A stretch of 45,354 nucleotides of DNA from an uncultured Clostridium sp. (lineage in GTDB: Bacteria > Bacillota > Clostridia > TANB77 > CAG-508), in contig URZW01000011.1 of NCBI GenBank assembly GCA_900552555.1, forward strand, positions 1 through 45,354. Reading direction: 5' to 3'. Under the pieces are notes generated by a model that was not told the origin of the DNA, ran no database searches, and worked only from the letters and a program-made list of their open reading frames with translations. The translations under genes were made by a program, and so were the position numbers. How positions within the stretch are numbered: the stretch's first letter is position 1; each line of letters opens with the position of its first letter. Of the stretch, positions 26,155 to 34,943 are shown piece by piece.

Positions 26155-26386
26155 ATTTTTGGGAATTTATTATGAGATAATCATAAATTTTGTTTATAAT
26201 TTCTTTGTCATTATCAGAAATTTTTTCAAACTCTTCAGTCCCTCTCATCTCTGCTAATGTATAGTCTACTGCTCTTGCAATAGACCAGCATTCATTCCGC
26301 AAAATTCTTTCTGGAAGCTCTGTTTCGTTTTCCGCAGAAGAATATAGTTTCCACTCTTCCAAAAATTTTTTTAATTTTTCGTACAT
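26153..26386 (-). CDS. Small acidic helical protein, 77 residues, unknown
   Basis: No family is recognised. It is all helical and acidic: MYEKLKKFLEEWKLYSSAEN, then ILRNECWSIARAVDYTLAEM and NDKEIINKIYDYLI. There is no signal peptide. AGGAGG stands close before the ATG. A terminator overlaps its stop, so it is probably a single-gene transcript. Confidence 0.75.
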   Translation of the reverse strand: MYEKLKKFLEEWKLYSSAENETELPERILRNECWSIARAVDYTLAEMRGTEEFEKISDNDKEIINKIYDYLIINSQK

Positions 26387-26469
26387 AATGATTTCCTCCT
26401 GTACTTTACTACATCTACAACTTGCATCTATATTAATATAGCGCTTTTAAAAGATTATGTCAATCAAAA

Positions 26470-27138
26470 TTACTCATATAAATCGTTGAAATTCCCAAAA
26501 ACCCTATTGAACGGTGACCTTCCTGACCCCGGCCCAAATGGAGGACTCATTGGTGGACGTGGTCCCGGTCCTGGAGGATTTGGCATAGGCGGTCTGAATG
26601 GTGGTCTACGTCTATTTAGTAATTCTCGTATCAATAAAATTTGAATTAAATCTCTTAATCCACCATTTATTTGTCTTTTTTCACTGTTAGTTCCTGTTAC
26701 CTCAGAAACTTTAACATCTGTTTTCCTATTGTCCACTTTTGTTATATTTGTAGATACTGAAGAATTAGAATTGTTTGCTTTTCTTATTCCATTTACATCA
26801 TTTGTTAAATTAATATTAACTTGCGTTTCATTTCTTGATTCTAAAGCATAATAAATTTCATCTGTCATATTTTCAATTTCATCTTTTGTAATGTTCTCTC
26901 CTCTCATGTTTTCACACTTTTTTGCTACCATTGGGTACACAATTTTGTATATTTCAGGATAACTATTTTCTAATTCAACATTGTTCCCAGATATATTTAT
27001 GTTAGTATTAAATGTTGGATTTCGATATTCTTGATAACTTTGATATTCTTGTGGTTCTTGATTATATTGTTCAAATTGGTTCCTTGTTGGATATCCTAAA
27101 ATACTTCTTATGTAATCATCATATGTTTCGTTATACAT
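26470..27138 (-). CDS. Unknown protein with Pro/Gly-rich C-terminus, possibly spore or coat related
   Basis: The protein has 222 residues. It starts with MYNETYDDYIRSILGYPTRN, then a Gln/Tyr-rich stretch, a conserved-looking core SYPEIYKIVYPMVAKKCENM with ENMTDEIYYALESRNE, a Ser/Asn-rich middle, a helix DLIQILLIRELLNRRR, and a tail of Pro-Gly-Arg (residues about 178-212). No signal peptide. Similar short proteins with an YIR-x-ILGYP start are, as far as I recall, found in spore-forming gut Clostridia without assigned function. A coat or exosporium role is only a guess from composition. AGGGAGG precedes the ATG. Confidence 0.7.
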   Translation of the reverse strand: MYNETYDDYIRSILGYPTRNQFEQYNQEPQEYQSYQEYRNPTFNTNINISGNNVELENSYPEIYKIVYPMVAKKCENMRGENITKDEIENMTDEIYYALESRNETQVNINLTNDVNGIRKANNSNSSVSTNITKVDNRKTDVKVSEVTGTNSEKRQINGGLRDLIQILLIRELLNRRRPPFRPPMPNPPGPGPRPPMSPPFGPGSGRSPFNRVFGNFNDLYE

Positions 27139-27289
27139 AATAATAAACCTCCCTCATTTTTGCTAATTTGGTATTTTCTACAAATTAGTTTTATATATCG
27201 TATGAGAAAGGTTTTATTTTTGTTAAAATAATTATATTTTATAATGTTATAATTTACAGTCTTAGAAATTTTTTATTTAAAAAATACTA

Positions 27290-28690
27290 CTAAATCTTGT
27301 TTACTAAATCCTTAAATTGATGACCTCTATCTGCAAAATTTTTAAACATATCAAAACTTGCACTTGCTGGTGAGAATAATACAATATCACCTTTTTTAGC
27401 TGCCTTTTTTGCAATATCTATTGTTTGTTCTAATGTATCACACATATTTATATTGATTTTTTTATTTTCTTTCTCTGCTTCATTTTTAACAACATCATAT
27501 ATCTTTTCAGCTGTTTGACCAATTAAAATAAGTGTTGAAACCTTATCAACAACCGGTTTTGCAAGTGGTTCATATTCTAAGTTTTTGTCATATCCACCTG
27601 CAATTAAAATTATGTTTTCTTTAAATGCATTTAGTCCTGAGATTGTTCTTGTTGGTGAAGAACTTGCAGAGTCATTGTACCATTTTACTCCATCTATTTC
27701 TTTTACAAACTCAATTCTATGTTCAACTGGTTTGAATTTTTTAATTGCTTCAACTGCAACATCTGTATCAACCAATGTTTTTGTTGCTGCAAGAGCTGTT
27801 GCTATATTTTGGAAATTATGATTTCCCCTTAAAATAACTTCATCAGTATTCAAAATATGTTTTCTAACTCCATCATTGCATTCTTTTATTATATCTTCAT
27901 CAACTATAAATCCGTTATCTAATTTTTCTTTACTACTAAAGAATATTACTTTTCCTTTAGCTTCTTTGCTACATTCTCTTGTTATATCATTATCATAATT
28001 TAAAATTAATATTCCATTTTCATTTTGATTTTTAAATATGCATTTTTTGGCATCAATATACTCTTGATAATCTTTGTGTATGTTTAAATGATTTGGTGTT
28101 ATATTGGTAATAACTGCGATGTCTGGACTTACATGCATATTCATTAATTGAAAACTGCTTAATTCTAGAACCACTATATCATTTGGCTCCATTTCTGGCA
28201 ATTTTGTGAATAATGGTGTTCCAATGTTTCCACCCAAAAATGTTTTATAACCAGCATGTTGTAAAATTGCATTTATTAAGCTTGTTGTAGTTGTTTTTCC
28301 ATCACTACCTGTTACACCTATTATTTTGCATGGGCACATTTCCATAAGCATTTCTACTTCTGTTGTCACAATCGCTCCTTTTTCTGCTTCTTGTTGTAAT
28401 TCTGTTCTTGTTGGTAAACAACTTGGTGATCTGAAAATTATATTAAATCCTTTTAGTTTTTCAAGACAATTTTTACCAAAAGCTGTCTCAAATTCATATG
28501 TATTTACTTTTTTGATTGTGTCGGCTGGTATTTCCTCTTTTGTTCTTTCATCAAATACTGTTACTTGCGCGTTTTTATCATGTAAGTATTCTAATAATGG
28601 CAAATTACTTACTCCTAATCCAATTACTGCTACTTTTCTAAATCTTATATACTCGTTAAATTCTTCTAATTTTTTGTTTTCAAAACTCAT
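27290..28690 (-). CDS. murD: UDP-N-acetylmuramoylalanine--D-glutamate ligase
   Basis: The protein has 466 residues. MurD adds D-Glu to UDP-MurNAc-L-Ala in peptidoglycan synthesis. The N-terminal nucleotide fold VAVIGLGVSNLPLLEYL, the ATP loop GVTGSDGKTTTTSL, NITPNHLNIHKDY, LRGNHNFQNIATALAA, EHRIEFV and NDSASSSPTRT are all typical Mur ligase motifs. The start is the ATG at 28690 after AAGGAG. The frame is open a further 18 codons to 28744, but those codons lie in the 31-bp repeat (reading SQKEPSPKGQ), so the longer form is an artefact. It stands alone, away from other mur genes. Confidence 0.94.
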   Translation of the reverse strand: MSFENKKLEEFNEYIRFRKVAVIGLGVSNLPLLEYLHDKNAQVTVFDERTKEEIPADTIKKVNTYEFETAFGKNCLEKLKGFNIIFRSPSCLPTRTELQQEAEKGAIVTTEVEMLMEMCPCKIIGVTGSDGKTTTTSLINAILQHAGYKTFLGGNIGTPLFTKLPEMEPNDIVVLELSSFQLMNMHVSPDIAVITNITPNHLNIHKDYQEYIDAKKCIFKNQNENGILILNYDNDITRECSKEAKGKVIFFSSKEKLDNGFIVDEDIIKECNDGVRKHILNTDEVILRGNHNFQNIATALAATKTLVDTDVAVEAIKKFKPVEHRIEFVKEIDGVKWYNDSASSSPTRTISGLNAFKENIILIAGGYDKNLEYEPLAKPVVDKVSTLILIGQTAEKIYDVVKNEAEKENKKININMCDTLEQTIDIAKKAAKKGDIVLFSPASASFDMFKNFADRGHQFKDLVNKI

Positions 28691-28712
28691 TTTTACTCCT
28701 TCTTTCCTTTTT

Positions 28713-28743
28713 TGTCCTTTTGGGGACGGTTCTTTTTGGGACA
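28713..28743 (-). repeat. 31-bp dispersed repeat, copy 1
   Basis: Begins TGTCCTTTTGGGGACGGTTC and ends TTGGGACA. It is the exact inverse of copy 2 at 28818-28848 (31 of 31). Its ends TGTCC/GGACA are themselves inverted. It lies just upstream of the murD ribosome binding site. Confidence 0.85.
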
Positions 28744-28817
28744 TTTTTCCAATTTTTGTAATTTCTTCTAAATGCTAAAATATAAAAGATTTTTTAAGAT
28801 AACCTTGTTAAAGACAA

Positions 28818-28848
28818 TGTCCCAAAAAGAACCGTCCCCAAAAGGACA
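28818..28848 (+). repeat. 31-bp dispersed repeat, copy 2
   Basis: Begins TGTCCCAAAAAGAACCGTCC and ends AAAAGGACA. With copy 1 it forms a 31-bp perfect inverted pair around a 74-base spacer, a REP-type bimer. A T run follows on the plus strand. Confidence 0.85.
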
Positions 28849-28957
28849 TTTTTTATTTTTTATTATATCTCTTTTTTTTTAAAAAAACAATTTTATTAGA
28901 ATATTTTTTTATTTTTCGGAGAGAATATTTTTAGATATCGATTGGAGGTGCATTTTA

Positions 28958-29053
28958 ATGTCAAAATCTAATAAGAAAAATAATAAAGACAATAAAAATA
29001 ATCAATCTCAAAATGAAGAAAGACAAAATAATAACAATAATTCATGTAGATAA
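28958..29053 (+). CDS. 31-residue Asn/Lys-rich peptide
   Basis: MSKSNKKNNKDNKNNQSQNE, then ERQNNNNNSCR. A TTGGAGG site lies 8 bases before the ATG and a clean terminator starts 3 bases past the stop, so this tiny ORF is framed exactly like a gene. It is nearly all hydrophilic, ending in Cys-Arg. No family is recognised. Small Asn-rich peptides of spore formers are one possibility. Confidence 0.65.
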   Translation: MSKSNKKNNKDNKNNQSQNEERQNNNNNSCR

Positions 29054-29055
29054 TT

Positions 29056-29079
29056 AAATAGCTCTTTTTAGAGCTATTT
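29056..29079 (+). terminator. Terminator of the 31-residue ORF
   Basis: AAATAGCTCT-TTTT-AGAGCTATTT followed by further T: a perfect 10-bp stem. Confidence 0.9.
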
Positions 29080-29123
29080 TTTATACTTAATTCTATATTA
29101 TTTTATATTTATTCTTGTTTTAC

Positions 29124-29152
29124 TTGAATATACATAATATTTCTGGTATAAT
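29124..29152 (+). promoter_or_regulatory. Promoter for the membrane protein at 29214
   Basis: TTGAAT (29124-29129), 17-base spacer, TATAAT (29147-29152). Confidence 0.8.
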
Positions 29153-29213
29153 CTTATTATCTTAAAGCACTTTGAAATTAAAAATCATTTTTCAAAATAA
29201 GGAGGGCGTCATT

Positions 29214-29915
29214 ATGGAAAACAAATTTAAAAAGTTTTTATATTTTTTTATTGCCATGTATGCAATAGTTCACTTAATAATTGTATGTATCATTTCACCT
29301 TTGCCACGGATTCCAATATCTTTTTTATACATTTTATTATTGATCATCATAGGTATTATATTTTTCCTAAAATATGAATATGAAAAAAACAATATCTATA
29401 TTGAAAATTCGATGTCTCAAATTCATGAGATTGCTGAAAAGTACCCTAATGTTAAAAAAGCTGTTGATTACATGACGGATATTATATATGATAACTTGCC
29501 AAATAGTTTTAAATCATATATGGTTGTTACAATCGATTATAATGACTTTTATCTTTTGGATTTTTATTTTAATCTTCAGGCTTTTGCTAAAAACAAAAAT
29601 CTGGAGTTAAATGAATTATCTAATTTGCAACAAAGTGCTTGCTTAATTGATGCTTTGTCTGGTTCAACATCATGGATATTGCAGTCATCTAATATTGAAG
29701 ATTTTGAAAATAATAAAAAAATGACTTTTTTGAATATTGAATTAGCCATAAAATCTAGTTTATTATTTTTGGATTTTACAATAGATGAAATAAATAATAT
29801 GAATTCTTGTATACAATATATTGCAATTTTAATATTTGAAGCAATTGCTTATGATTCATTAGGTGATACTATGGTACTAAGTATGATTACAGATTTGCTT
29901 GAAACATTAAAGTAA
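29214..29915 (+). CDS. Two-helix membrane protein, unknown
   Basis: The protein has 233 residues. Two membrane helices near the start (about 7-27 and 34-52, with PLPRIPISF between them) are followed by a soluble helical domain: SMSQIHEIAEKYPNVKKAVD, then MTDIIYDNLPNSFKSYMVV and a region rich in Asp, Asn and Leu. No family is recognised and no catalytic motif is visible. AAGGAGGG sets the ATG at 29214; the frame is open upstream to 29172 without a better start. It has a clear promoter and terminator. Confidence 0.75.
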   Translation: MENKFKKFLYFFIAMYAIVHLIIVCIISPLPRIPISFLYILLLIIIGIIFFLKYEYEKNNIYIENSMSQIHEIAEKYPNVKKAVDYMTDIIYDNLPNSFKSYMVVTIDYNDFYLLDFYFNLQAFAKNKNLELNELSNLQQSACLIDALSGSTSWILQSSNIEDFENNKKMTFLNIELAIKSSLLFLDFTIDEINNMNSCIQYIAILIFEAIAYDSLGDTMVLSMITDLLETLK

Positions 29916-29943
29916 AGAAAATGAATATGTGATTTTTAGTTTC

Positions 29944-29982
29944 AAAAAAGGCAGGTATTTTTATAATATCTGCCTTTTTTTT
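29944..29982 (+). terminator. Terminator of the two-helix membrane protein gene
   Basis: AAAAAAGGCAGGTAT pairs with ATATCTGCCTTTTTT (one G-T pair), loop TTTTATA, with a T run. Its last bases coincide with the first bases of the palindromic element at 29980. Confidence 0.88.
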
Positions 29983-30212
29983 CATTTTCACAATTAGATC
30001 ATTTGAAATAACTGTGCATGATATTTTGAATATATTTCGAATGTGACCAAAATAGTGTTACAAATTCTTAAGTAAATGCTCAAAAGGGTCCTGTCTTCGG
30101 GTATTGTTTGAGTATTTACATTAGAATTTGTTAACGTTATGTCGGGAACCTGAGAAAAATATGAAAAATATCATGCACAGTTATTTCAAATGATCTAATT
30201 GTGAAAATGAAA
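29980..30212 (+). repeat. Palindromic element, copy A (233 bp)
   Basis: Perfect 48-base inverted arms (29980-30027 and 30165-30212) surround a 137-base core with a second long stem (GTTACAAATTCT..., closed by AGAATTTGTTAAC) and the apical segment GGGTCCTGTCTTCGGGTATT. The right arm ends 8 bases from the fabI stop, so it probably also acts as the transcription end of the fatty-acid operon. It has no ORF and no transposase. Confidence 0.85.
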
Positions 30213-30220
30213 TATTTTAT

Positions 30221-30991
30221 TTATACCCCTACAACTGAAAATCCATTATCTACATGAATCACTTCACCAGTAATAGCCTTAGACATGTCACTAAACAAAA
30301 ATGTACAACAATCTCCAACTTCTTTAGCAGTAACATTTCTATGTAAAGGAGACTTTTCTTCAACAACATCTAAAATAGTTCCAAAATCTTTTATTCCTTT
30401 TGCAGAAAGAGTTTTTATAGGTCCTGCAGAAATAGCATTTATACGTATACCGCTTCTGCCTAAATCCTTTGTCAAATATCTAACACTTGATTCCAATGCT
30501 GCTTTTGCAACACCCATAACATTATAACCATCAATTGCTTTTTCTGCACCATAATATGTTAAAGTAACAATACTTGAATTGTCATTTAATAATTCTAATT
30601 CTGTAGCAATTTTTGATATGGCAATTAAAGAATAACTGCTAACATCACATGCATGTGAAAATCCATCTCTTGATGTATTTATAAAATCATTTCTTAAATC
30701 TTCTGTATTTGCATGAGCAATTGCATGTAACATTCCATCAATTTTTCCATTCTCTTTTAAGATTGTTTCAAAACATGTTTTTATAGATTCATCACTTGAA
30801 ACATTACAAGAATATGCCTTTGAACCTGGTATTTCTTCCATTAGCTTTTCTACTTTAGGTTTATTTGCTTCTGAATTATATGTAAAAATAATTTGTGCAC
30901 CTTGCTCATATGCAGATACTGCTGCTCCCCATGCTATACTCCATTTATTTCTTATTCCCATTATTAAGATTTTCTTCCCTTGTAATAACAT
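30221..30991 (-). CDS. fabI: Enoyl-ACP reductase FabI
   Basis: The protein has 256 residues, an SDR fold. The nucleotide site GKKILIMGIRNKWSIAWGAA (G-x5-SIA-type, as in FabI) is present, with AIAHANTEDL and the catalytic set in LTYYGAEKAIDGYNVMGVAK (Tyr, Met, Lys in the Y-x3-M-x3-K pattern), plus AISAGPIKTL. It reduces trans-2-enoyl-ACP with NAD(P)H in the last step of each elongation cycle. Most clostridial fab clusters carry the flavoprotein FabK instead, so FabI here is of note. Its start is 3 bases past the accA stop and its GGAGG lies inside the end of accA. It is the last gene of the operon. Confidence 0.93.
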   Translation of the reverse strand: MLLQGKKILIMGIRNKWSIAWGAAVSAYEQGAQIIFTYNSEANKPKVEKLMEEIPGSKAYSCNVSSDESIKTCFETILKENGKIDGMLHAIAHANTEDLRNDFINTSRDGFSHACDVSSYSLIAISKIATELELLNDNSSIVTLTYYGAEKAIDGYNVMGVAKAALESSVRYLTKDLGRSGIRINAISAGPIKTLSAKGIKDFGTILDVVEEKSPLHRNVTAKEVGDCCTFLFSDMSKAITGEVIHVDNGFSVVGV

Positions 30992-30994
30992 TGC

Positions 30995-31798
30995 CTAAAT
31001 ACCTCCAATTTTTCTATACTTTTCGTATCTTTGTTTTATCAATTTTTCTTGTGATTTTTTAGATAAACAATTAATATCTTTTAATATCATATTTTTTAAA
31101 TCTTTGCAAACTTTTTCAAAATCCTCTTGTGCACCACCTTCTGGTTCTTTTACTATACTATCAATAACACCTAATTTTTTCAATTCTTTTGAAGTTATTT
31201 TCATTTTTTCAGCCGCTTCTTGTGATTTATTTGTATCTTTATACAAAATACTTGCAAATCCCTCTGGTGACAATATAGAATAAACAGCATTTTCGAACAT
31301 TATTATGATATCTGTTACACCTAATGCCAAAGCACCTCCGCTTGAGCCTTCCCCTATTACAATTGAAATTGTTGGAACTTTCAACTTTGACATTTCAAAA
31401 AGATTTCTAGCAATTGCTTCTCCTTGCCCTCTCTCTTCTGCTCCCATTCCTGGATATGCACCTGGTGTATCTATAAATGTTATTATAGGTCTATCAAATT
31501 TTTCCGCTTGTTTCATTAATCTTAGTGCTTTTCTGTATCCTTCTGGATTTGGCATACCAAAATTTCTTTCTATATTTTCTTTTGCATTTTTGCCTTTTTG
31601 CTCCCCTATAACAGTTACTGGCATTCCATCTAATTCTGCAATTCCACCTATAATAGATTTATCATCTCCAAATTTTCTATCTCCATGTAATTCTATAAAA
31701 TTTGTAAATATATTATTTATATAATCTAATGATTTTGGTCTTTCTGCTTTTCTTGCAAGCACTACTCGCTCCCATGCAGATATTGTATTTTCTTTCAT
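30995..31798 (-). CDS. accA: Acetyl-CoA carboxylase carboxyltransferase, alpha subunit
   Basis: The protein has 267 residues. NTISAWERVVLARKAERPKS, FIELHGDRKFGDD, FGMPNPEGYRKALRLMKQAE, FIDTPGAYPGMGAEERGQGE and the oxyanion region GEGSSGGALALGV are typical. With AccD it transfers carboxyl from biotin to acetyl-CoA, making malonyl-CoA. The ATG at 31798 follows AAAGGA; an ATG at 31822 is open but overlaps that site. The 97 bases to accD hold no gene. Confidence 0.95.
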   Translation of the reverse strand: MKENTISAWERVVLARKAERPKSLDYINNIFTNFIELHGDRKFGDDKSIIGGIAELDGMPVTVIGEQKGKNAKENIERNFGMPNPEGYRKALRLMKQAEKFDRPIITFIDTPGAYPGMGAEERGQGEAIARNLFEMSKLKVPTISIVIGEGSSGGALALGVTDIIIMFENAVYSILSPEGFASILYKDTNKSQEAAEKMKITSKELKKLGVIDSIVKEPEGGAQEDFEKVCKDLKNMILKDINCLSKKSQEKLIKQRYEKYRKIGGI

Positions 31799-31919
31799 TT
31801 TTATTTTCCTTTCACTGTGCATTTAGGAACAATACACAAAAACCTTCTAAATTTTTATGGATTAAAAATCATATTCAAAAAATTTTTTTATAAAATCCAT
31901 TCAGCGAACATTGTTCGTT

Positions 31920-32768
31920 TTAATATTTTTGATGTAATTTTACAATATTATATAATGCATTTTTCATATCTTTTCTTTCAACTATTTTATCAATAAAGCC
32001 ATGTTCTAATAAAAATTCTGCACTTTGAAATCCTTTTGGTAATTTTTGTTTTATTGTTTGTTCTATTACTCTTGGACCTGCAAAACCTATTAAAGCTCCC
32101 GGCTCTGCTAAAATGATATCGCCTAAACTTGCAAAACTTGCTGTTACTCCTCCTGTAGTAGGGTCTGTTAATACAGATATATATAATAAACCTGCTTCAT
32201 CTAGTTTGGCTATTGCAGATGATGTTTTTGCCATTTGCATTAATGATATTATCCCTTCTTGCATTCTTGCACCACCTGATACACAAAATAGGATAACTGG
32301 TAATTTTTCTTCTATTGCTTTTTCTACTAACCTGGTTATTTTTTCACCAACAACACTTCCCATACTTCCCATCATAAAATTACTGTCCATAACTCCTATT
32401 GCAACTTTTAAACCATTTATATTTCCTATTCCTGTTTGTATTGCTTCTTGTATTTTTGTCTTTTCTTGTAAGGTTTGAATCTTTTCTTTGTAACCTTCAA
32501 ATTTTAGTAAATCACTTGTTTGCATGTCTTTATCTAGTTCTTCAAAAGTTCCTTCATCTATTATTTGCTTTATTCTTCTTCTAGCTGATAGCCTAAAGTA
32601 TTGTCCACAATTCGGACATATGCTGTAATTGTTTTTTAGGTCTTCTTTGTATAGTATTTCTTTACACTTATTACATTTTACCCATTTTCCTACCAGCATG
32701 TCTGAGGCTTTTTCGTTTTTTTTGTCTGGTTCTTTTGGATTTATTTTTTTGATTTTTTCTATTACCAT
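31920..32768 (-). CDS. accD: Acetyl-CoA carboxylase carboxyltransferase, beta subunit
   Basis: The protein has 282 residues. A zinc ribbon (VKCNKCKEILY and ICPNCGQYF, four Cys) is followed by the crotonase-like domain: GIGNINGLKVAIGVMDSNFM, MGSMGSVVGEKI, VSGGARMQEGIISLMQMAKT and LTDPTTGGVTASFA. It partners AccA. GAGGAG precedes the ATG. A palindromic element (32805-32990) separates it from accC. Confidence 0.95.
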   Translation of the reverse strand: MVIEKIKKINPKEPDKKNEKASDMLVGKWVKCNKCKEILYKEDLKNNYSICPNCGQYFRLSARRRIKQIIDEGTFEELDKDMQTSDLLKFEGYKEKIQTLQEKTKIQEAIQTGIGNINGLKVAIGVMDSNFMMGSMGSVVGEKITRLVEKAIEEKLPVILFCVSGGARMQEGIISLMQMAKTSSAIAKLDEAGLLYISVLTDPTTGGVTASFASLGDIILAEPGALIGFAGPRVIEQTIKQKLPKGFQSAEFLLEHGFIDKIVERKDMKNALYNIVKLHQKY

Positions 32769-32804
32769 CGTTTTTCTCCTCGTATATAGTTTTCTATATT
32801 TTTT

Positions 32805-32990
32805 GCTTATATAGATATGTAATAGTTTTCATATATTTTTTCGACTTAACTTACATAACGTTAACAAATTCTAATGTAAAAACTATAACAATACCAGAAA
32901 ACAGGATCCTTTATAGCTTTTACCTAAGAACTTGTAACACTAGTAAGTAGTATCAAAATATATTCAAACTATTACATATCCATATAAGCA
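32805..32990 (-). repeat. Palindromic element, copy C (186 bp, inverted)
   Basis: 25-base arms (TGCTTATAT-GATATGTAATAGTTT type, one mismatch) close a core that, on the minus strand, matches copies A and B: TTTGAATATATTT, GTGTTACAAGTTCTTAGGTA, GGATCCTGTTTTCTGGTATT, TTTACATTAGAATTTGTTAA, CGTTATGT. The arm sequence is unrelated to that of A or B. It fills the gap between accC and accD. Confidence 0.8.
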
Positions 32991-33010
32991 TAAATAAAAT
33001 TATAAAAATC

Positions 33011-34372
33011 TTATAATCCACTTTTTAGATTATTAGCAAATTTTTTAGCAATAAAAGAAGTATCATAATTATTACTAATAAAATCTTCATCTTCTAAAAT
33101 CTTATACAAAAAATCAATATTAGTACTAATACCATCAATAACAAACTCTCCTAGCGCACTCTTCATTTTAGCAATTGATTCATTTCTATTTTTTCCATGA
33201 ACAATAACCTTTGCAATCATAGAGTCATATGTAGGAGGTATTTTATAACCTGAATAAATTGCTGTGTCGATTCTTATACCATTTCCGCCTGGTATATGTA
33301 GCTCTTTTATTTCTCCGGGGCATGGCATAAAGTTTTTACACGGATTTTCTGCATTTATTCTGGCTTCTAAACTATGTCCTGTAAATTTGATATCATCTTG
33401 CTTATATTGTAACTTTTCACCTGATGCAATTCTTAGTTGTTCTTTTATAATATCTACACCTGTAATTGCTTCTGTTATTGGGTGTTCAACTTGAACTCTT
33501 GTATTCATTTCCATAAAATAAAAATCTTTGTTCTTATCCAATAAATACTCAATTGTTCCTACATTGCTATATCCAATTTCTTTTAATGCATTTACAGTAA
33601 TTTTTCCCATTTTTTGTCTTAACTTATCTGTTATTACTCCTGATGGTGTTTCTTCTAGCATTTTTTGATTATTTCTTTGTACTGTACAGTCTCTTTCACC
33701 TAAATGTATAACATTTCCATGTTCATCTGCCATTACTTGAACTTCTATGTGTCTAGGGTTTTCTATAAATTTTTCTATGTATACAGAGTCATCATTAAAA
33801 GATATTTTTGCTTCTTGTCTTACTAAATCATAGAATTGTACAAGTTCTTTTTCATTGTAGGCGATTCGTATTCCTTTGCCACCACCACCACTTGATGCTT
33901 TTAAAATAACAGGGTATCCTATTTTTAATGCTACCTTTATTGCCTCTAATACATTATCAACTAATCCATCAGAACCAGGGACAACAGGTACACCTGCATT
34001 TTTCATTGTTTCTTTTGCCTTTGATTTATTTCCCATTAATTCTATCATTTTATAATTCGGCCCTATAAATTTAATACCAATTTCATCACACATTTTGGCA
34101 AAACTACTATTTTCAGACAAAAAACCATAACCAGGATGTACTCCGTCACATCCAGTTAAACACGCAGCTTCAATTATTGATTTTACATTCAAATAGCTTT
34201 TATTAGATGGTGCAGGTCCTATACATACCGCTTCATCTGCCAGTTCTTTGTGTAATGAGTTTTTGTCTATTTCTGAATATACTGCTACTGTTCTTATTCC
34301 TAATTCTCTACAGGCTCTTATTATTCTTACCGCAATTTCTCCTCGGTTTGCTATTAATATCTTTTTGAGCAT
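33011..34372 (-). CDS. accC: Biotin carboxylase, acetyl-CoA carboxylase subunit
   Basis: The protein has 453 residues: KILIANRGEIAVRIIRACRE, VHPGYGFLSENSSFA, the Gly-rich ATP lid KASSGGGGKGIRIAY, ERDCTVQRNNQKMLEE, EMNTRVQVEHPITE and GHSLEARINAENPCKNF. It carboxylates biotin on AccB with ATP and bicarbonate. AAGGAAAAG precedes the ATG. It is followed by copy C of the palindromic element before accD. Confidence 0.96.
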   Translation of the reverse strand: MLKKILIANRGEIAVRIIRACRELGIRTVAVYSEIDKNSLHKELADEAVCIGPAPSNKSYLNVKSIIEAACLTGCDGVHPGYGFLSENSSFAKMCDEIGIKFIGPNYKMIELMGNKSKAKETMKNAGVPVVPGSDGLVDNVLEAIKVALKIGYPVILKASSGGGGKGIRIAYNEKELVQFYDLVRQEAKISFNDDSVYIEKFIENPRHIEVQVMADEHGNVIHLGERDCTVQRNNQKMLEETPSGVITDKLRQKMGKITVNALKEIGYSNVGTIEYLLDKNKDFYFMEMNTRVQVEHPITEAITGVDIIKEQLRIASGEKLQYKQDDIKFTGHSLEARINAENPCKNFMPCPGEIKELHIPGGNGIRIDTAIYSGYKIPPTYDSMIAKVIVHGKNRNESIAKMKSALGEFVIDGISTNIDFLYKILEDEDFISNNYDTSFIAKKFANNLKSGL

Positions 34373-34385
34373 TTTCTTTTCCTTT

Positions 34386-34442
34386 CATATTTTAAATTTG
34401 AGGGTTAAGGATTCAATGTAGTCCCCCCTTAATCCGGGTTTT
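34386..34442 (-). promoter_or_regulatory. Hairpin between fabZ and accC
   Basis: On the minus strand GGATTAAGG pairs with CCTTAA-CC around a loop that contains GGGGACTACATTGAATC. There is no T run of note. It may slow the polymerase or protect an mRNA end in the operon. Confidence 0.35.
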
Positions 34443-34874
34443 TTAATTATTGTTTACAATTGCAAATGTTAGTTCTCCTTTTACTGCAATTTTTCCATCT
34501 ACTGTTGCAATTGCTTCTCCAATACCTACTGGTCCTTTTTGTTTAATGATTTTTACTTCTAATTTTAATCTATCACCTGGCACTACTTGCTTTTTGAATT
34601 TTAAATTATTTATTCCTCCAAATAACGCATTTTTATTTTTGTTTTCTTCTAATGATAGTATCGCAACTGCTCCTGTTTGTGCTAGTGATTCTACCATTAA
34701 TACTCCTGGCATAATTGGATTTCCAGGAAAGTGTCCTTTAAAATAGTATTCGTCTGCTGATACATGTTTATATGCTGTACAACTTTCACCTGGTATGTAT
34801 TCTTCTACTTCATCAATCATTAAAAATGGATCTCTTTGTGGTATTATTTTTTTAATTTCTTCTTTATTTAACAT
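34443..34874 (-). CDS. fabZ: 3-hydroxyacyl-ACP dehydratase FabZ
   Basis: The protein has 143 residues, a hot-dog fold. IKKIIPQRDPFLMIDEVEEY, AYKHVSADEYYFKGHFPGNP with the catalytic His, then MPGVLMVESLAQTGAVAIL with the catalytic Glu. It removes water from 3-hydroxyacyl-ACP. The ATG at 34874 is chosen because GGGAGAG sits about 10 bases before it; the GTG at 34892 is inside that site. Confidence 0.95.
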   Translation of the reverse strand: MLNKEEIKKIIPQRDPFLMIDEVEEYIPGESCTAYKHVSADEYYFKGHFPGNPIMPGVLMVESLAQTGAVAILSLEENKNKNALFGGINNLKFKKQVVPGDRLKLEVKIIKQKGPVGIGEAIATVDGKIAVKGELTFAIVNNN

Positions 34875-34943
34875 TTTAATTTTCTCTCCCACTTTTTTAT
34901 TTATCTATATTTTTTTACAAAAATTTTTAATACCAAATCTTTT

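Noticed and set aside
28691..28744. 18-residue N-terminal extension of MurD
   Set aside because: It is encoded by the 31-bp repeat, lacks a ribosome binding site, and the ATG at 28690 has AAGGAG.
28713..28848. 31-bp repeats as a minimal CRISPR
   Set aside because: Only two copies, in opposite orientation, with a 74-base spacer and no cas genes. REP-type repeats fit better.
31905..31917. CGAACATTGTTCG, similar to a Firmicutes LexA box
   Set aside because: The half-sites are 3 rather than 4 bases apart and it lies just past the accD stop, not in a promoter. A short chance hairpin is more likely.
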